Below are positions 30,890-41,457 of a DNA stretch of 64,000 nt, piece by piece; position 1 is the first letter of the stretch, and each line of letters begins with the position of its first letter. The position numbers were made by a program, and so were the translations under genes. The stretch lies in assembly GCA_000759755.1 (NCBI GenBank), contig BBMW01000016.1, positions 62,001 to 126,000 of the forward strand, read 5' to 3'. The DNA comes from Citrobacter werkmanii NBRC 105721. GTDB lineage: Bacteria > Pseudomonadota > Gammaproteobacteria > Enterobacterales > Enterobacteriaceae. Under the pieces are notes generated by a model. That model saw only the letters and a list, made by a program, of their open reading frames with translations, had not been told where the DNA came from and made no database searches.

Positions 30890-31858
30890 ATGATTAGCGG
30901 CGTGCTGTACGCCCTGCTGGCAGGGCTGATGTGGGGATTAATTTTTGTCGGGCCGCTGATCGTGCCGGAATACCCAGCGGTGTTACAGTCGATGGGACGC
31001 TATCTGGCGCTGGGGCTGATCGCTGTGCCGATCGCCTGGCTGGGACGCGCGCGTCTGCGCCAGCTGACGGATAAAGACTGGATAACAGCGCTGGCGCTAA
31101 CGATGATGGGTAACCTGATTTATTACGTTTGCCTGGCCAGCGCCATCCAGCGTACCGGCGCGCCGGTATCAACGATGATTATTGGTACATTACCGGTGGT
31201 GATCCCGGTCTTCGCCAACCTGCTCTATAGCCAGCGTGACGGTAAATTATCCTGGTGGCGTCTGTCACCTGCGCTGATATTGATTGCTATTGGCCTGCTG
31301 TGCGTGAATATCTCGGAGCTGAACCAGGGATTACCCGATTTCAGCGGATGGCGTTATGGCTCTGGTATCGTGCTGGCGCTTGTCTCAGTGGTGTGCTGGG
31401 CGTGGTATGCACTGCGTAATGCCCGCTGGCTGCGCGAGAATCCAGATAAGCATCCGATGATGTGGGCGACGGCTCAGGCGCTGGTGACGCTGCCCGTTTC
31501 TCTGCTGGGGTACATTGCAGCATGTCTGTGGCTGCATGGGCAAACGCCAGGTTTCGCCCTGCCCTTCGGCCCGCGTCCGGATGTGTTTATCGGCCTGATG
31601 ATAGCTATTGCGGTATTGTGTTCGTGGGTGGGCGCGCTGTGCTGGAACGTCGCCAGCCAGAAGCTGCCGACGGTGATCCTCGGCCCGCTGATTGTCTTCG
31701 AAACGCTGGCTGGCCTGCTGTATACCTTTATGCTGCGCCAGGATTTTCCGCCGCTGCTGACGCTAAGCGGTATTGCGCTACTGGTAACAGGCGTGGTAAT
31801 TGCGGTGCGGTCAAAACCGCAGAAACCGGCGGTAGTGCCGGTTTCAGGGGATGCCTGA
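30890..31858 (+). CDS. ytfF: EamA/DMT-family transporter YtfF
   Basis: A 322-residue inner-membrane protein with ten predicted segments, clearly matching E. coli YtfF along its length. DMT proteins usually export metabolites or amino acids; the substrate is not known. The start at 30890 (MISGVLYALLAG) follows E. coli; three ATG codons precede it in frame. The stop codon lies in the first bases of a REP. Confidence 0.92.
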   Translation: MISGVLYALLAGLMWGLIFVGPLIVPEYPAVLQSMGRYLALGLIAVPIAWLGRARLRQLTDKDWITALALTMMGNLIYYVCLASAIQRTGAPVSTMIIGTLPVVIPVFANLLYSQRDGKLSWWRLSPALILIAIGLLCVNISELNQGLPDFSGWRYGSGIVLALVSVVCWAWYALRNARWLRENPDKHPMMWATAQALVTLPVSLLGYIAACLWLHGQTPGFALPFGPRPDVFIGLMIAIAVLCSWVGALCWNVASQKLPTVILGPLIVFETLAGLLYTFMLRQDFPPLLTLSGIALLVTGVVIAVRSKPQKPAVVPVSGDA

Positions 31859-31936
31859 TGGCGCTGCGCTTATCAGGCCTACAAGGACTGTACGATCTCA
31901 TGTAGGCCGGATAAGGCGTTTACGCCGTCATCCGGC
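31853..31936. repeat. REP pair (BIME) that overlaps two gene ends
   Basis: GCCTGATGGCGCTGCGCTTATCAGGCCTAC, then a linker and GTAGGCCGGATAAGGCG...GCCGTCATCCGGC. The left unit holds the ytfF stop and the right unit holds the last codons and stop of the convergent chemoreceptor gene. Confidence 0.93.
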
Positions 31937-33491
31937 GCGACACTTTAAATACCGCCACGGTCTGGTTCAGTCGTGCTGCCTGCTCTTCAAGCGCGGCGGC
32001 AGCGGAAGCGGACTCCTCCACCAGCGAAGCATTTTGCTGCGTCACGCGATCCATCTCGGCAACGGCCTGGCCTACCTGATCGATACCCCGGCTCTGTTCA
32101 TCAGAAGCAGAGGCAATTTCGCCCATAATGTCGGTCACGCGGGTCACGGCGCTGACAATCTCCGCCATCGTTTCGCCTGCTTCATGCACCAGCGCCGCAC
32201 CGGCATTGACCCGATTGCCCGAGTCATCAATCAGCGCCTTAATCTCTTTTGCCGCCTGAGCGCTACGCTGCGCCAGAGTACGAACTTCGCCAGCGACCAC
32301 GGCAAAACCACGGCCCTGTTCGCCCGCACGCGCCGCTTCTACCGCCGCGTTCAGCGCCAGAATATTGGTCTGGAAGGCAATACCGTCGATAACAGTGGTA
32401 ATTTGCGCGATTTTGCTGGAACTGGTGGCGATTTCGTCCATAGTACGCACCACGCCATCAACCACGGTTCCACCTTTCAACGCCGTCTGTGAGGCATTTT
32501 TTGCCAGACTGGTCGCCTGACGCGCGTTATCTGCGTTCTGCTTCACGGTGGCGGTGAGTTGTTCCATGCTGGCAGCGGTCTCTTCCAGAGAGGCAGCCTG
32601 CTGCTCGGTACGTGAAGAGAGATCGTTACTGCCTGCGGCAATTTCACCCGCGCCGGTGTAGATAGTGTCAGCCCCGTCACGCACCACGCTGACCGTATTC
32701 GCCAGCGCCTGTTGCATGTCACGCACATTACTTGCCAGCAGCGCCATTTCATTGCTGCCATCGGCGTTGATGCTATGCGTCAGGTCACCCGCAGCGATGT
32801 GGCGAATATGTCCCATCACCTCGTGGAGCGGCTTGAGCAACACGCGCTGCATCGCCAGCCAACTGGCGACAATCACAGTGACGACAGTCAACATCACGGC
32901 AGACAACAGCCAGATTATCTTGCGGTAATCACTCTCATTGTCCTGCACGCCGGCCGTGGCCAACGCCGTTTGCGCGGTACGCCATTCCCGATACACTTCC
33001 TGCATGGCAGTCTGCTTCTGCTCAGCATTCTGCTTGAACATCTCTTCCAGCTTACCTTCAGCCAGCAGCGCGTTCATTTTAGCCAGCGTCGCAGAATAGA
33101 TGCCGTACTGTTCTTCCAGTCGATCGGCCAGACGCTCATCCAGCCCCGGCGTTTCTGGCAGGGCGTAGTATTTATCGTAATGCTCTTTCGACTCGGCCAG
33201 CAGACGATTCGCCGTGTTCACCAGCTCTTTCAACTGACCGCCGTTGATCTTGCTGGCCATCGTTCCCTGTAAACGCAGCATACCCCGGTTGAGCGTGACG
33301 CGAGCCTGGTTCAGGCTAATCCACGCATCGGTAAATTCAGCCACGTTCTGACTGGAAAGCTGAGAGATATTAAAGTTCTGTTTATCGTTATTGAGTGCGC
33401 CAATAAAGACGCCTGCGGAGATGAGCTGCATCGCGCCCAGCGCGAGTAGCACGGTGATAAGTAAGGTTATCACTTTAATTCGTTTGAACAT
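31920..33491 (-). CDS. Tar/Tsr-type chemoreceptor
   Basis: A 523-residue methyl-accepting chemotaxis protein. TM1 (about 8-30), a periplasmic four-helix TarH domain (about 32-188), TM2 (about 190-212), HAMP, and the cytoplasmic hairpin with tip [15 protein letters not shown]...[12 protein letters not shown]64, R69 and R73 sit where Tar and Tsr bind the ligand carboxylates. The PTQ ligand segment of Tar seems replaced by NAE near 155-157, so the ligand may differ. It ends VSRRMTA with no NWETF pentapeptide, and the last codons are REP sequence. It has its own sigma-28 promoter. Confidence 0.94.
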   Translation of the reverse strand: MFKRIKVITLLITVLLALGAMQLISAGVFIGALNNDKQNFNISQLSSQNVAEFTDAWISLNQARVTLNRGMLRLQGTMASKINGGQLKELVNTANRLLAESKEHYDKYYALPETPGLDERLADRLEEQYGIYSATLAKMNALLAEGKLEEMFKQNAEQKQTAMQEVYREWRTAQTALATAGVQDNESDYRKIIWLLSAVMLTVVTVIVASWLAMQRVLLKPLHEVMGHIRHIAAGDLTHSINADGSNEMALLASNVRDMQQALANTVSVVRDGADTIYTGAGEIAAGSNDLSSRTEQQAASLEETAASMEQLTATVKQNADNARQATSLAKNASQTALKGGTVVDGVVRTMDEIATSSSKIAQITTVIDGIAFQTNILALNAAVEAARAGEQGRGFAVVAGEVRTLAQRSAQAAKEIKALIDDSGNRVNAGAALVHEAGETMAEIVSAVTRVTDIMGEIASASDEQSRGIDQVGQAVAEMDRVTQQNASLVEESASAAAALEEQAARLNQTVAVFKVSRRMTA

Positions 33492-33530
33492 CTGTTGCCT
33501 TTTATTATGCAGGTATTGTCTGAGGTCTAA

Positions 33531-33557
33531 CTATCGGCAGCGGCGTGCGCTTATTTA
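33531..33557 (-). promoter_or_regulatory. Sigma-28 (FliA) promoter of the second chemoreceptor gene
   Basis: On the minus strand TAAATAAG, 11 bases, then GCCGATAG. The -10 matches the FliA consensus GCCGATAA at 7/8 and the -35 core TAAA is exact. It lies 40 bases before the start codon. Confidence 0.88.
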
Positions 33558-33630
33558 ATTCTCTGGCGCAGCTTTTTTCGCCGTATCTCTCCTTTCCAAT
33601 AAGATTCAGCACCTTAACGAAATAAGAAAT

Positions 33631-33652
33631 TTTTGTGATGCTCATCACAAAA
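33631..33652. promoter_or_regulatory. Consensus CRP-type dyad (FNR-like core) between chemoreceptor and ytfE
   Basis: TTTTGTGATG, CT, CATCACAAAA: exact 10-bp arms. TGTGA-N6-TCACA fits CRP perfectly. The inner GTGAT-N4-ATCAC is one base per half away from the FNR site TTGAT-N4-ATCAA, so either or both could bind. It is centred 95 bases before the ytfE start. Confidence 0.75.
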
Positions 33653-33686
33653 CACCCCACCCCGAAAGGGTTATAGCCTTCCTTAT

Positions 33687-33709
33687 AAGATGCATTTAAA
33701 ATACATCTT
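33687..33709. promoter_or_regulatory. NsrR operator upstream of ytfE
   Basis: AAGATGCATTT, one base, AAATACATCTT: two 11-base halves, 10/11 symmetric, matching the NsrR consensus (AAGATGCYTTT repeated in inverse). Nitric oxide would relieve NsrR repression and induce ytfE. nsrR is at 56681-57106 in this window. Confidence 0.9.
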
Positions 33710-33735
33710 ATATTATTGAGAATGAGGTAACGGCA

Positions 33736-34398
33736 ATGTCTTATCGCGATCAACCTTTAGGTGAACTGGCGCTCTCTATTCCTCGCGCTTCGGCCCTGTT
33801 TCGTAAATACGATATGGATTACTGCTGTGGCGGTAAGCAAACGCTGGCACGCGCTGCTGCGCGTAAAGAGCTGGATTTAGACGTTATTGAGGCGCAGCTC
33901 GCGCAGCTGGCTGAACAGCCGCTGGAGAAAGACTGGCGTACCGTGGCGCTGGCTGAAATCATCGACCATATCATCGTGCGTTATCACGACAGACATCGCG
34001 AACAGCTGCCGGAACTGATCCTGCAGGCCACGAAAGTTGAACGCGTTCACGCAGACAAACCGAACGTACCGCGCGGTCTGGCGAAGAACCTGAGCATGCT
34101 GCATGAAGAGCTGTCCAGCCACATGATGAAGGAAGAGCAAATCCTGTTCCCGATGATTAAACAGGGCATGGGTAGCCAGGCGACGGGACCAATCAGCGTC
34201 ATGGAAAGCGAGCATGACGATGCCGGTGAACTGGTCGAAGTGATCAAACACATCACCCACAACGTGACGCCGCCGCCAGAAGCCTGCACTACCTGGAAAG
34301 CCATGTATAACGGCATTAACGAGATGATCGACGACCTGATGGAACACATCAGTCTGGAAAATAATGTGTTGTTCCCGCGTGCCCTCGCTGGTGAATAA
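33736..34398 (+). CDS. ytfE: Iron-sulfur cluster repair di-iron protein YtfE (RIC)
   Basis: A 220-residue protein, the same length as in E. coli. An N-terminal ScdA domain with C30-C31 is followed by a hemerythrin-like four-helix bundle with the di-iron ligands H84, H129, E133, H160, H204 and E208 all present. It repairs iron-sulfur clusters damaged by nitric oxide and oxidants and can reduce NO. Upstream are an NsrR box and a CRP/FNR-like site. Two hairpins with T runs follow. Confidence 0.97.
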   Translation: MSYRDQPLGELALSIPRASALFRKYDMDYCCGGKQTLARAAARKELDLDVIEAQLAQLAEQPLEKDWRTVALAEIIDHIIVRYHDRHREQLPELILQATKVERVHADKPNVPRGLAKNLSMLHEELSSHMMKEEQILFPMIKQGMGSQATGPISVMESEHDDAGELVEVIKHITHNVTPPPEACTTWKAMYNGINEMIDDLMEHISLENNVLFPRALAGE

Positions 34399-34401
34399 AA
34401 A

Positions 34402-34462
34402 AAGGCGCCCGAGAGCGCCTTCCTGAAGTCCGAATTCGGCCACTGCTTATGTGGCCTTTTTT
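34402..34462 (+). terminator. Tandem terminator hairpins after ytfE
   Basis: AAGGCGC-CCGAGA-GCGCCTT at 34402-34421, preceded by an A run and so likely to work on the minus strand for cycA. Then GGCCAC-TGCTTAT-GTGGCC with six T residues at 34439-34462, a good plus-strand terminator. Confidence 0.85.
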
Positions 34463-34481
34463 GTGTCCGATATGGCTACGC

Positions 34482-35891
34482 TTAACGCACGCCTGCCATA
34501 CGTTTCTTACCGATAAACAACCAGCCCAGACCCAGCGCGATGAACCACAGCGGCGTCACGATCAGCGCCTGGCGGGTATCTTCTTCCAGCGTCAGCAGTA
34601 CCAGTACGAAAACAAAGAACGCCATACATACCCAGCACATCAGCTTACCGAGCGGCATCTTGTAGATTGATTTTTCATGCAGGTGCGGACGCTGCTTACG
34701 GTACACCAGGTACGAGCAAAGAATGATGGTCCAGACGAACATGAACAAAATCGCCGACACGGTGGTGATCATGGTGAACGCGCCAATCACGCTCGGATTC
34801 ACATACAGCATCACCACGCCGCCCAACAGGCAGATGCAGGAGAAGGTTAAACCTTTCGCCGGAACCGCGCGTTTAGACAGCTTGGCAAACGCTTTAGGCG
34901 CCACGCCTTCCTGCGCCAGACCAAACAGCATGCGGCTGGTAGAGAACACGCCGCTGTTTGCAGAAGAGGCCGCAGAAGTTAGCACCACAAAGTTGATCAG
35001 GCTCGCCGCCGCGGGCAGACCGACCAGGACAAACAGTTCAACGAATGGGCTCTTGGATGGCACCACCGAGCTCCACGGCGTGACGGACATAATCACAATC
35101 AGCGCAAAAACGTAGAACATGATGATACGGATCGGGATCGAGTTAATGGCGCGCGGCAGAGATTTCTCCGGATCTTTGGTTTCCGCAGCGGTTGTCCCCA
35201 CCAGTTCAATGCCCACAAACGCGAACACCGCAATCTGGAAGCCGGCAAAGAAGCCGCTCAGCCCTTTCGGGAACCAGCCACCGTCATTCCACAGATGCGT
35301 GAACGATGCCTGAACGCCGGTTGGCGACTGAAAGTGCGTCAGTACCATCACCAGGCCAACGACAATCAGACCGATAATGGCAACAATTTTGATCATCGCG
35401 AACCAGAACTCCATCTCACCGAACATTTTTACCGTGGCGAGGTTAAGGCTCAGCAGTAGCACGATCACCGCCAGCGAGGCGACCCAGTCTGAGAGTTCGG
35501 GGAACCAGAATTGCGCATACGCGGTAATGGCGACAACGTCTGCCATCCCGGTAACAACCCAACAGAACCAGTAAGTCCAACCGGTAAAATACCCGGCCCA
35601 TGGCCCGAGCAGGTCGGAGGCAAAATCACTAAAGGATTTGTACTCCAGATTCGAGAGCAACAACTCTCCCATTGCGCGCATCACGAAAAACAGCATAAAA
35701 CCGATGATCATATACACAAAGATGATCGACGGTCCGGCGAGACTAATGGTTTTACCGGAACCCATAAACAGGCCGGTACCGATAGCGCCGCCAATGGCAA
35801 TAAGTTGAATATGACGGTTTGTGAGATTGCGCCGTAGCGACTGTTCAGACGAAGCCTCTTCTGCGGCTTCGACTTTTACCTGATCTACCAT
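34482..35891 (-). CDS. cycA: D-serine/D-alanine/glycine permease
   Basis: A 469-residue APC-family permease with 12 membrane segments, one residue shorter than E. coli CycA. The TM1 motif GGAIGTGLFMGSG (near 33-45) is typical. It imports glycine, D-alanine, D-serine and the antibiotic D-cycloserine by proton symport. In E. coli the mRNA is a target of the GcvB small RNA; I did not confirm the pairing site. The 308-base gap upstream should carry its promoter. Confidence 0.96.
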   Translation of the reverse strand: MVDQVKVEAAEEASSEQSLRRNLTNRHIQLIAIGGAIGTGLFMGSGKTISLAGPSIIFVYMIIGFMLFFVMRAMGELLLSNLEYKSFSDFASDLLGPWAGYFTGWTYWFCWVVTGMADVVAITAYAQFWFPELSDWVASLAVIVLLLSLNLATVKMFGEMEFWFAMIKIVAIIGLIVVGLVMVLTHFQSPTGVQASFTHLWNDGGWFPKGLSGFFAGFQIAVFAFVGIELVGTTAAETKDPEKSLPRAINSIPIRIIMFYVFALIVIMSVTPWSSVVPSKSPFVELFVLVGLPAAASLINFVVLTSAASSANSGVFSTSRMLFGLAQEGVAPKAFAKLSKRAVPAKGLTFSCICLLGGVVMLYVNPSVIGAFTMITTVSAILFMFVWTIILCSYLVYRKQRPHLHEKSIYKMPLGKLMCWVCMAFFVFVLVLLTLEEDTRQALIVTPLWFIALGLGWLFIGKKRMAGVR

Positions 35892-36199
35892 GTTTTTTCT
35901 TCCTGTACCTGTCTGTGTTGTTCAGGCTCTACGGCCTTTAATGTGTCTATGATACGACGATCCTGTTATCAGGACTCATCGATATTAGGTAAGAATTGGC
36001 GGGATGAATACTAAGATTTAGATATAATGTTAATTTAATGTTTAAAGTGAGTGTCATATCACTCTGATAGCGCGAATCAGTTCACAAAAATACACGCTGG
36101 TGAAGCATTTGCAATATAAAATATCGACAACAGCGTAACTATAGCTTTTCACGCTATTTCTTTGCTCCCCCCGGCCTCGGGGGGAACAGAAGTCACTGC
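35892..36199. other. cycA upstream region and fklB 3' flank
   Basis: 308 bases without a gene, strongly AT-rich between about 35985 and 36155, as expected for the cycA promoter. A hairpin with six-base G/C arms (36166-36185, TCCCCCC...GGGGGGA) stands 14 bases after the fklB stop but has no T run on either strand. No other element recognised. Confidence 0.5.
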
Positions 36200-36820
36200 T
36201 TACAGAATCTCAAGCAGTTCAACGTCGAATACCAGCGTGCTGAACGGAGGAATGGACGCGCCAGCGCCACGCTCGCCGTAAGCCAGTTCCTGAGGAATAG
36301 TCAGTTCCCATTTGGAACCCACCGGCATCAGAGTCAGCGCTTCAATCCAGCCTGGGATGACGCCGTTAACCGGGAATTCAGCCGGTTCGCCACGTGCGAC
36401 AGAGCTGTCAAACACGGTACCGTCGATCAGTTTACCGGTGTAGTGCACGCGAACACGGTCAGTGCGTGCCGGGATAGCACCTTCGCCCTGGGTCAGAACA
36501 CGGAACTGCAAACCGGATTCAGTGCTGTTCACACCCTCTTTCTCACGGTTTTCTTCCAGATATTTAACGCCATCAGCGGCCATAGCCTGGAAACGCTCGC
36601 GACGAACTGCATCTGCACGTTCATGGATTTCACGCAGTGCGCGATGCACAACATCAACAGGCACTGCCGGATGCTTGCCTTCCAGCGCGTCAGCGATACC
36701 CGCTACCAGCGCTTCAGGCAACAGCCCTTCCAGTCCGGATTCGCTCAGCTGCTGTCCTACCTGCAAACCAATGCCGTAGCTTGCTTGCGCTTCGATAGTG
36801 TCAAAAGTCGGGGTAGCCAT
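36200..36820 (-). CDS. fklB: FKBP-type peptidyl-prolyl isomerase FklB
   Basis: A 206-residue protein (FKBP22), the same length as in E. coli. An N-terminal dimerisation helix region (1-95) precedes the FKBP domain, with [26 protein letters not shown] and [14 protein letters not shown] visible. It isomerises prolyl bonds in the cytoplasm. The start at 36820 (MATPTFD) was chosen from E. coli; an ATG lies one codon earlier and another 48 bases upstream. Confidence 0.95.
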   Translation of the reverse strand: MATPTFDTIEAQASYGIGLQVGQQLSESGLEGLLPEALVAGIADALEGKHPAVPVDVVHRALREIHERADAVRRERFQAMAADGVKYLEENREKEGVNSTESGLQFRVLTQGEGAIPARTDRVRVHYTGKLIDGTVFDSSVARGEPAEFPVNGVIPGWIEALTLMPVGSKWELTIPQELAYGERGAGASIPPFSTLVFDVELLEIL

Positions 36821-37039
36821 CATATTTCCTTTCATCGGATGTAAAGTAGCGGGCAGCATATCAGCCATGCCGCATCCGGTAAAACTTTGTCTCGGGAACT
36901 GATGACAAATCGCGAGGAAAAAGAAACAATGACTATTGTCCGCATGAATGTCACGAAAGCGGGTACCCGAACAAGTATCATAGAGTTAGCGATCTATACT
37001 CTATGACTGAGGAACGAGACGCGGAGCAGGAGGAAAGCC

Positions 37040-37684
37040 ATGCCCGGGCGCTTTGAATTAAAACCAACCCTGGCGAAAATCTGGCATGCACCGGACAATT
37101 TTCGCATTATGGACCCGCTGCCGCCGATGCACCGCCGCGGCATTATTGCTGCTGCTATCGTGCTGGTGATCGGTTTCCTGCTCCCTTCCAGCGACACCAG
37201 CGATGCGCCAGTGGTCACGCGTACTGCCCAGTTGGATTTGCAGTCGCAGTCACAGCCGCCGACAGAGGCTCAACTTCAGGCACAACTGGTCGCCCCGCAA
37301 AACGATCCTGGCCAGGTCGCGCCGGTTGCGCCGGAACCCATCCAGGAGGGGGAACCAGACGCACAGCCGCAGGCCCAGCAATCCCAGACACAACCTTTCC
37401 AGCCGGATAGCGGGATTGACCAGCAGTGGCGTTCCTACCGCGTAGATTCGGGTAAAACGCTGGCCCAGGTATTCCGTGACCATAATCTCCCGCCAACCGA
37501 TGTGTACGCCATGGCGCAGGTAGAAGGTGCCGGAAAACCGCTGAGCAATTTGAAAGACGGACAGATGGTGCAGATCAGGCAGAATGCCAGTGGCGTAGTG
37601 ACAGGGTTAACCATCGATACGGGTAATGGCCAGCAGGTCCTGTTTACCCGCCAGCCTAACGGCAGTTTTATTCGCGCCCGATAG
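37040..37684 (+). CDS. ytfB: OapA-family cell-envelope protein YtfB
   Basis: A 214-residue protein close to E. coli YtfB (212). A cytoplasmic N-terminus, one membrane segment (about 34-52, GIIAAAIVLVIGFLLP), a Gln/Pro-rich linker (60-125) and a LysM-like/OapA C-terminal domain (130-214). E. coli YtfB localises to the septum, binds glycans and overproduction blocks division. AGGAGGAA precedes the ATG. Confidence 0.93.
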   Translation: MPGRFELKPTLAKIWHAPDNFRIMDPLPPMHRRGIIAAAIVLVIGFLLPSSDTSDAPVVTRTAQLDLQSQSQPPTEAQLQAQLVAPQNDPGQVAPVAPEPIQEGEPDAQPQAQQSQTQPFQPDSGIDQQWRSYRVDSGKTLAQVFRDHNLPPTDVYAMAQVEGAGKPLSNLKDGQMVQIRQNASGVVTGLTIDTGNGQQVLFTRQPNGSFIRAR

Positions 37685-37691
37685 CCAGCAC

Positions 37692-37717
37692 ACCTGATAA
37701 GCGCAGTGCCATCAGGC
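37692..37717. repeat. Short REP-like hairpin between ytfB and the EamA gene
   Basis: CCTGATAAGCGCAGTGCCATCAGGCA: an abbreviated REP palindrome between convergent genes, written here as positions 37692-37717 with arms CCTGAT and ATCAGG. Confidence 0.7.
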
Positions 37718-37731
37718 AGCAAGGTGAAGCG

Positions 37732-38655
37732 TTAGCGTTTCACCTTGTTCACCCACCAGATCCCCGAACAGACCAGCACCAACGCTACTGCATATTTCCA
37801 TTCGAGAATATTTTCGCCGAGGAAAATCGCCGACAGCACCGCCCCCGACACCGGGATCAGGAAGTTAAACGGCGCAATCATCCCCACGCGGTTGTGCTTA
37901 AGCAAAATACTCCACAAGGCAAATGCCACCGAAGAGAGCAACGTCAGGTAGCCCAGAATCGCCAACGAAGACGCGCCGTGTACGGTCAGCGTGCCACCAA
38001 AAGCGTAACCGCCGATCACCAGCGCCAGACCGCCACCGCCCAGCTGATACCCCGTCATTACCGTCGGGTCCACCGTCTGAGAAATACGTTTACCGTATAA
38101 CGTAGCAGCGGAGAGAATAAAGGCCGCCATCACTACCGAGCCGTCTCCTAACAGGCTGAAGCTAAAATCCAGCCCGCTGTTAAAGTTCACCACCATCACG
38201 CCGAGAAAGCCCAGGATACAACCCAGCGCCTTGTTGTAACTGAGTTTATCGTTCTGATAGATAAAATGCGCCAGCAGCACGCTGAAGAACGTGCCTGTCG
38301 CGTTCATGATGGACCCTTTCACCCCCGTGGTGAACGCCAGGCCAATATAAAAGAAAATATATTGCAGCGAAGTCTGCGTCAGCCCCAACAGCGTGAGCTG
38401 ACCATATTGACGCGGGCTTAACCGGCCAATCGGTTTACGTTGCGCCATCGCCAGCAGGAGCAGCAATAATCCCGCAAACAGAAAGCGATAGCCGGCAAAG
38501 ACAATTTTCGAGGGGATGTCATCCGTGGCAATCTGGAAGATTTCATATCCGCTTTTGATCGCCGGATAGGCGCTTCCCCACAGCAAGCAGCAGAACGCCG
38601 CGCTCAGATAGACAACATTTTTACGCGCAAACAGAGGTTGGTGCGTTGGTTCCAT
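37732..38655 (-). CDS. EamA/DMT-family transporter
   Basis: About 307 residues with ten hydrophobic segments and two EamA repeats. The start at 38655 (MEPTHQPLFARKN) puts the first membrane segment near residue 15; 31 further codons upstream are in frame but not expected. DMT proteins export small metabolites; no substrate can be named. In K-12 the corresponding place between ytfB and rplI holds ytfA/yjfZ, so this is an accessory replacement. Confidence 0.85.
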   Translation of the reverse strand: MEPTHQPLFARKNVVYLSAAFCCLLWGSAYPAIKSGYEIFQIATDDIPSKIVFAGYRFLFAGLLLLLLAMAQRKPIGRLSPRQYGQLTLLGLTQTSLQYIFFYIGLAFTTGVKGSIMNATGTFFSVLLAHFIYQNDKLSYNKALGCILGFLGVMVVNFNSGLDFSFSLLGDGSVVMAAFILSAATLYGKRISQTVDPTVMTGYQLGGGGLALVIGGYAFGGTLTVHGASSLAILGYLTLLSSVAFALWSILLKHNRVGMIAPFNFLIPVSGAVLSAIFLGENILEWKYAVALVLVCSGIWWVNKVKR

Positions 38656-38744
38656 TCCATCACCACTTTGAAATAATGTTTTATTTTTGTAATTATCCCG
38701 AAAAGGACAAAGAATAGCCAGAGAGAAAAGCGGGGAACAGAAAA

Positions 38745-38770
38745 GCAAAACGCCGGCACAGGGCCGGCGC
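38745..38770 (-). terminator. Terminator of the rpsF-rplI operon
   Basis: On the minus strand CGCCGGC, CCTGT, GCCGGCG, then TTTTG: a stable hairpin with a T run 26 bases after the rplI stop. Confidence 0.9.
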
Positions 38771-38796
38771 TTTTACGCGGTTATCAGAATAAAAAC

Positions 38797-39258
<462 letters not shown>

Positions 39259-39287
39259 TCAAAGTCGTATTAATGGACCGTGACCGA

Positions 39288-39834
<547 letters not shown>

Positions 39835-39840
39835 CAGAAA

Positions 39841-40254
<414 letters not shown>

Positions 40255-40261
40255 TTATTCA

Positions 40262-40296
40262 GCCTCCTGTCTGGGTCAGCCGAGGCCCATGGAGGC
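40262..40296 (-). promoter_or_regulatory. Probable S6:S18 autoregulatory leader hairpin
   Basis: On the minus strand GCCTCC and GGAGGC close a stem that holds an inner TGGG/CCCA pair and a loop containing CTCGGCTGA, 26 bases before rpsF. Enterobacterial rpsF leaders bind the S6:S18 complex at such a bulged hairpin to limit translation. The position and shape fit; exact motif bases were not verified. Confidence 0.6.
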
Positions 40297-40394
40297 AAGG
40301 AACGTGTTAAAGGTCGGCTGAAAAATGACGCGTCATAATACTGGGGTCAGCCGGTAAACTCAAGGTGCTTGTACGATTATTTACCATGCCGCGA

Positions 40395-41159
40395 TTAATA
40401 CATATCCAGCAGCATCTTGACGCTGATGCAAATAGAGACAATGACAATCATCGGCCGGATAACTTTCTTCCCGCGCGTCAGTACCACCGTTGCGCCAAGG
40501 CGCGCGCCGAGGGACTGCCCGGCAAACATCACCAGTCCCAGCGACCAGATCATTTTGCCGCCGAAAATGAAGAACAAAATCGAGGCGATGTTCGATGCAA
40601 GGTTAATAAAATTCGAGTGAATTTGCGCCTTATCGATGCTGTATCCCCACAACAGGATATAGCAGAGCGTATAAAAGGAGCCAGCACCAGCGCCAAGAAA
40701 TCCATCATAAAAGCCTATGCAGCCGCCGCAGATCAGGGAAAAGAAAAACAGGGATACCTGCTGCTTTCTCTTCGGTTCGCTGAGGTTGGGAGCAGAAATA
40801 AAGTAGATGGCGACGGCGATAATCAGTACCGGAAGCAGTTTTTTCAACACTTCCGGTTCAATGAACTGAATGAGCGTCGTGCCTAACGCTGAGCCGATAA
40901 AAGCAGACAGGAAGACGTACTTGTGCTCCTGCACATTGATATGTCCCCGGCGTAAAAAGTAAATACCGGAGGTCAGCGAACTGCCCAGCGCCTGAATTTT
41001 ATTGGTTGCCAGCGCGTTCGCCGGGGGTAAACCAGAAATTAACAGTGCGCCAATAGAGAGAAACCCGCCGCCGCCCGACACCACGTTAATAAAGCCAGCC
41101 ACCAGCGCGACCATAAACATAATCACGAAGTAGCTGAAATCCATGAATGAAGTATCCAT
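40395..41159 (-). CDS. TSUP/YfcA-family transporter
   Basis: A 254-residue membrane protein of the sulfite/organosulfur exporter family (old DUF81). The N-terminal GFINVVSGGGGFLSIGALLISG (near 22-43) and the second-half GGCIGFYDGFLGAGAGSF are the two internal repeats of the family. About eight membrane segments. Such proteins export or import sulfite, sulfoacetate, taurine-derived compounds or related anions. The start at 41159 follows AAGG; another ATG lies five codons on. In K-12 yjfY is directly next to rpsF, so this gene is an addition. Confidence 0.88.
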   Translation of the reverse strand: MDTSFMDFSYFVIMFMVALVAGFINVVSGGGGFLSIGALLISGLPPANALATNKIQALGSSLTSGIYFLRRGHINVQEHKYVFLSAFIGSALGTTLIQFIEPEVLKKLLPVLIIAVAIYFISAPNLSEPKRKQQVSLFFFSLICGGCIGFYDGFLGAGAGSFYTLCYILLWGYSIDKAQIHSNFINLASNIASILFFIFGGKMIWSLGLVMFAGQSLGARLGATVVLTRGKKVIRPMIVIVSICISVKMLLDMY

Positions 41160-41457
41160 AAGTTTTTGCCTTATTATCATAAAGTTATATTACTTATCCG
41201 GTCCACTATAGACGGGGTACCCATCCGTTTAAATTGACTATTTGGTAAGAGCTTGTGCGCGAAAGACAGGTATTTTTTAACGCAGCGGTATCTATCAGTT
41301 ACCTGTAAATAAAAGAAAAGGTGGGCATGCGGTAATTTTTTGAACAACTGCATCAGAAATGGTCGCTAACGCCTGCGCCGGTAGCGGTTAAAATTACATC
41401 AGAAGCTCATCACTCACAGGAGAGAGGCAACCAGAGACCGCAGTCGAGGAGGTACAT
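41160..41457. other. Gap between the TSUP gene and yjfY
   Basis: 298 bases, divergent promoters expected. No operator, repeat or small ORF that I can support. Confidence 0.45.

Noticed and set aside
36166-36185. fklB terminator
   Set aside because: Strong G/C hairpin but no T run on either strand, so noted only as a hairpin.
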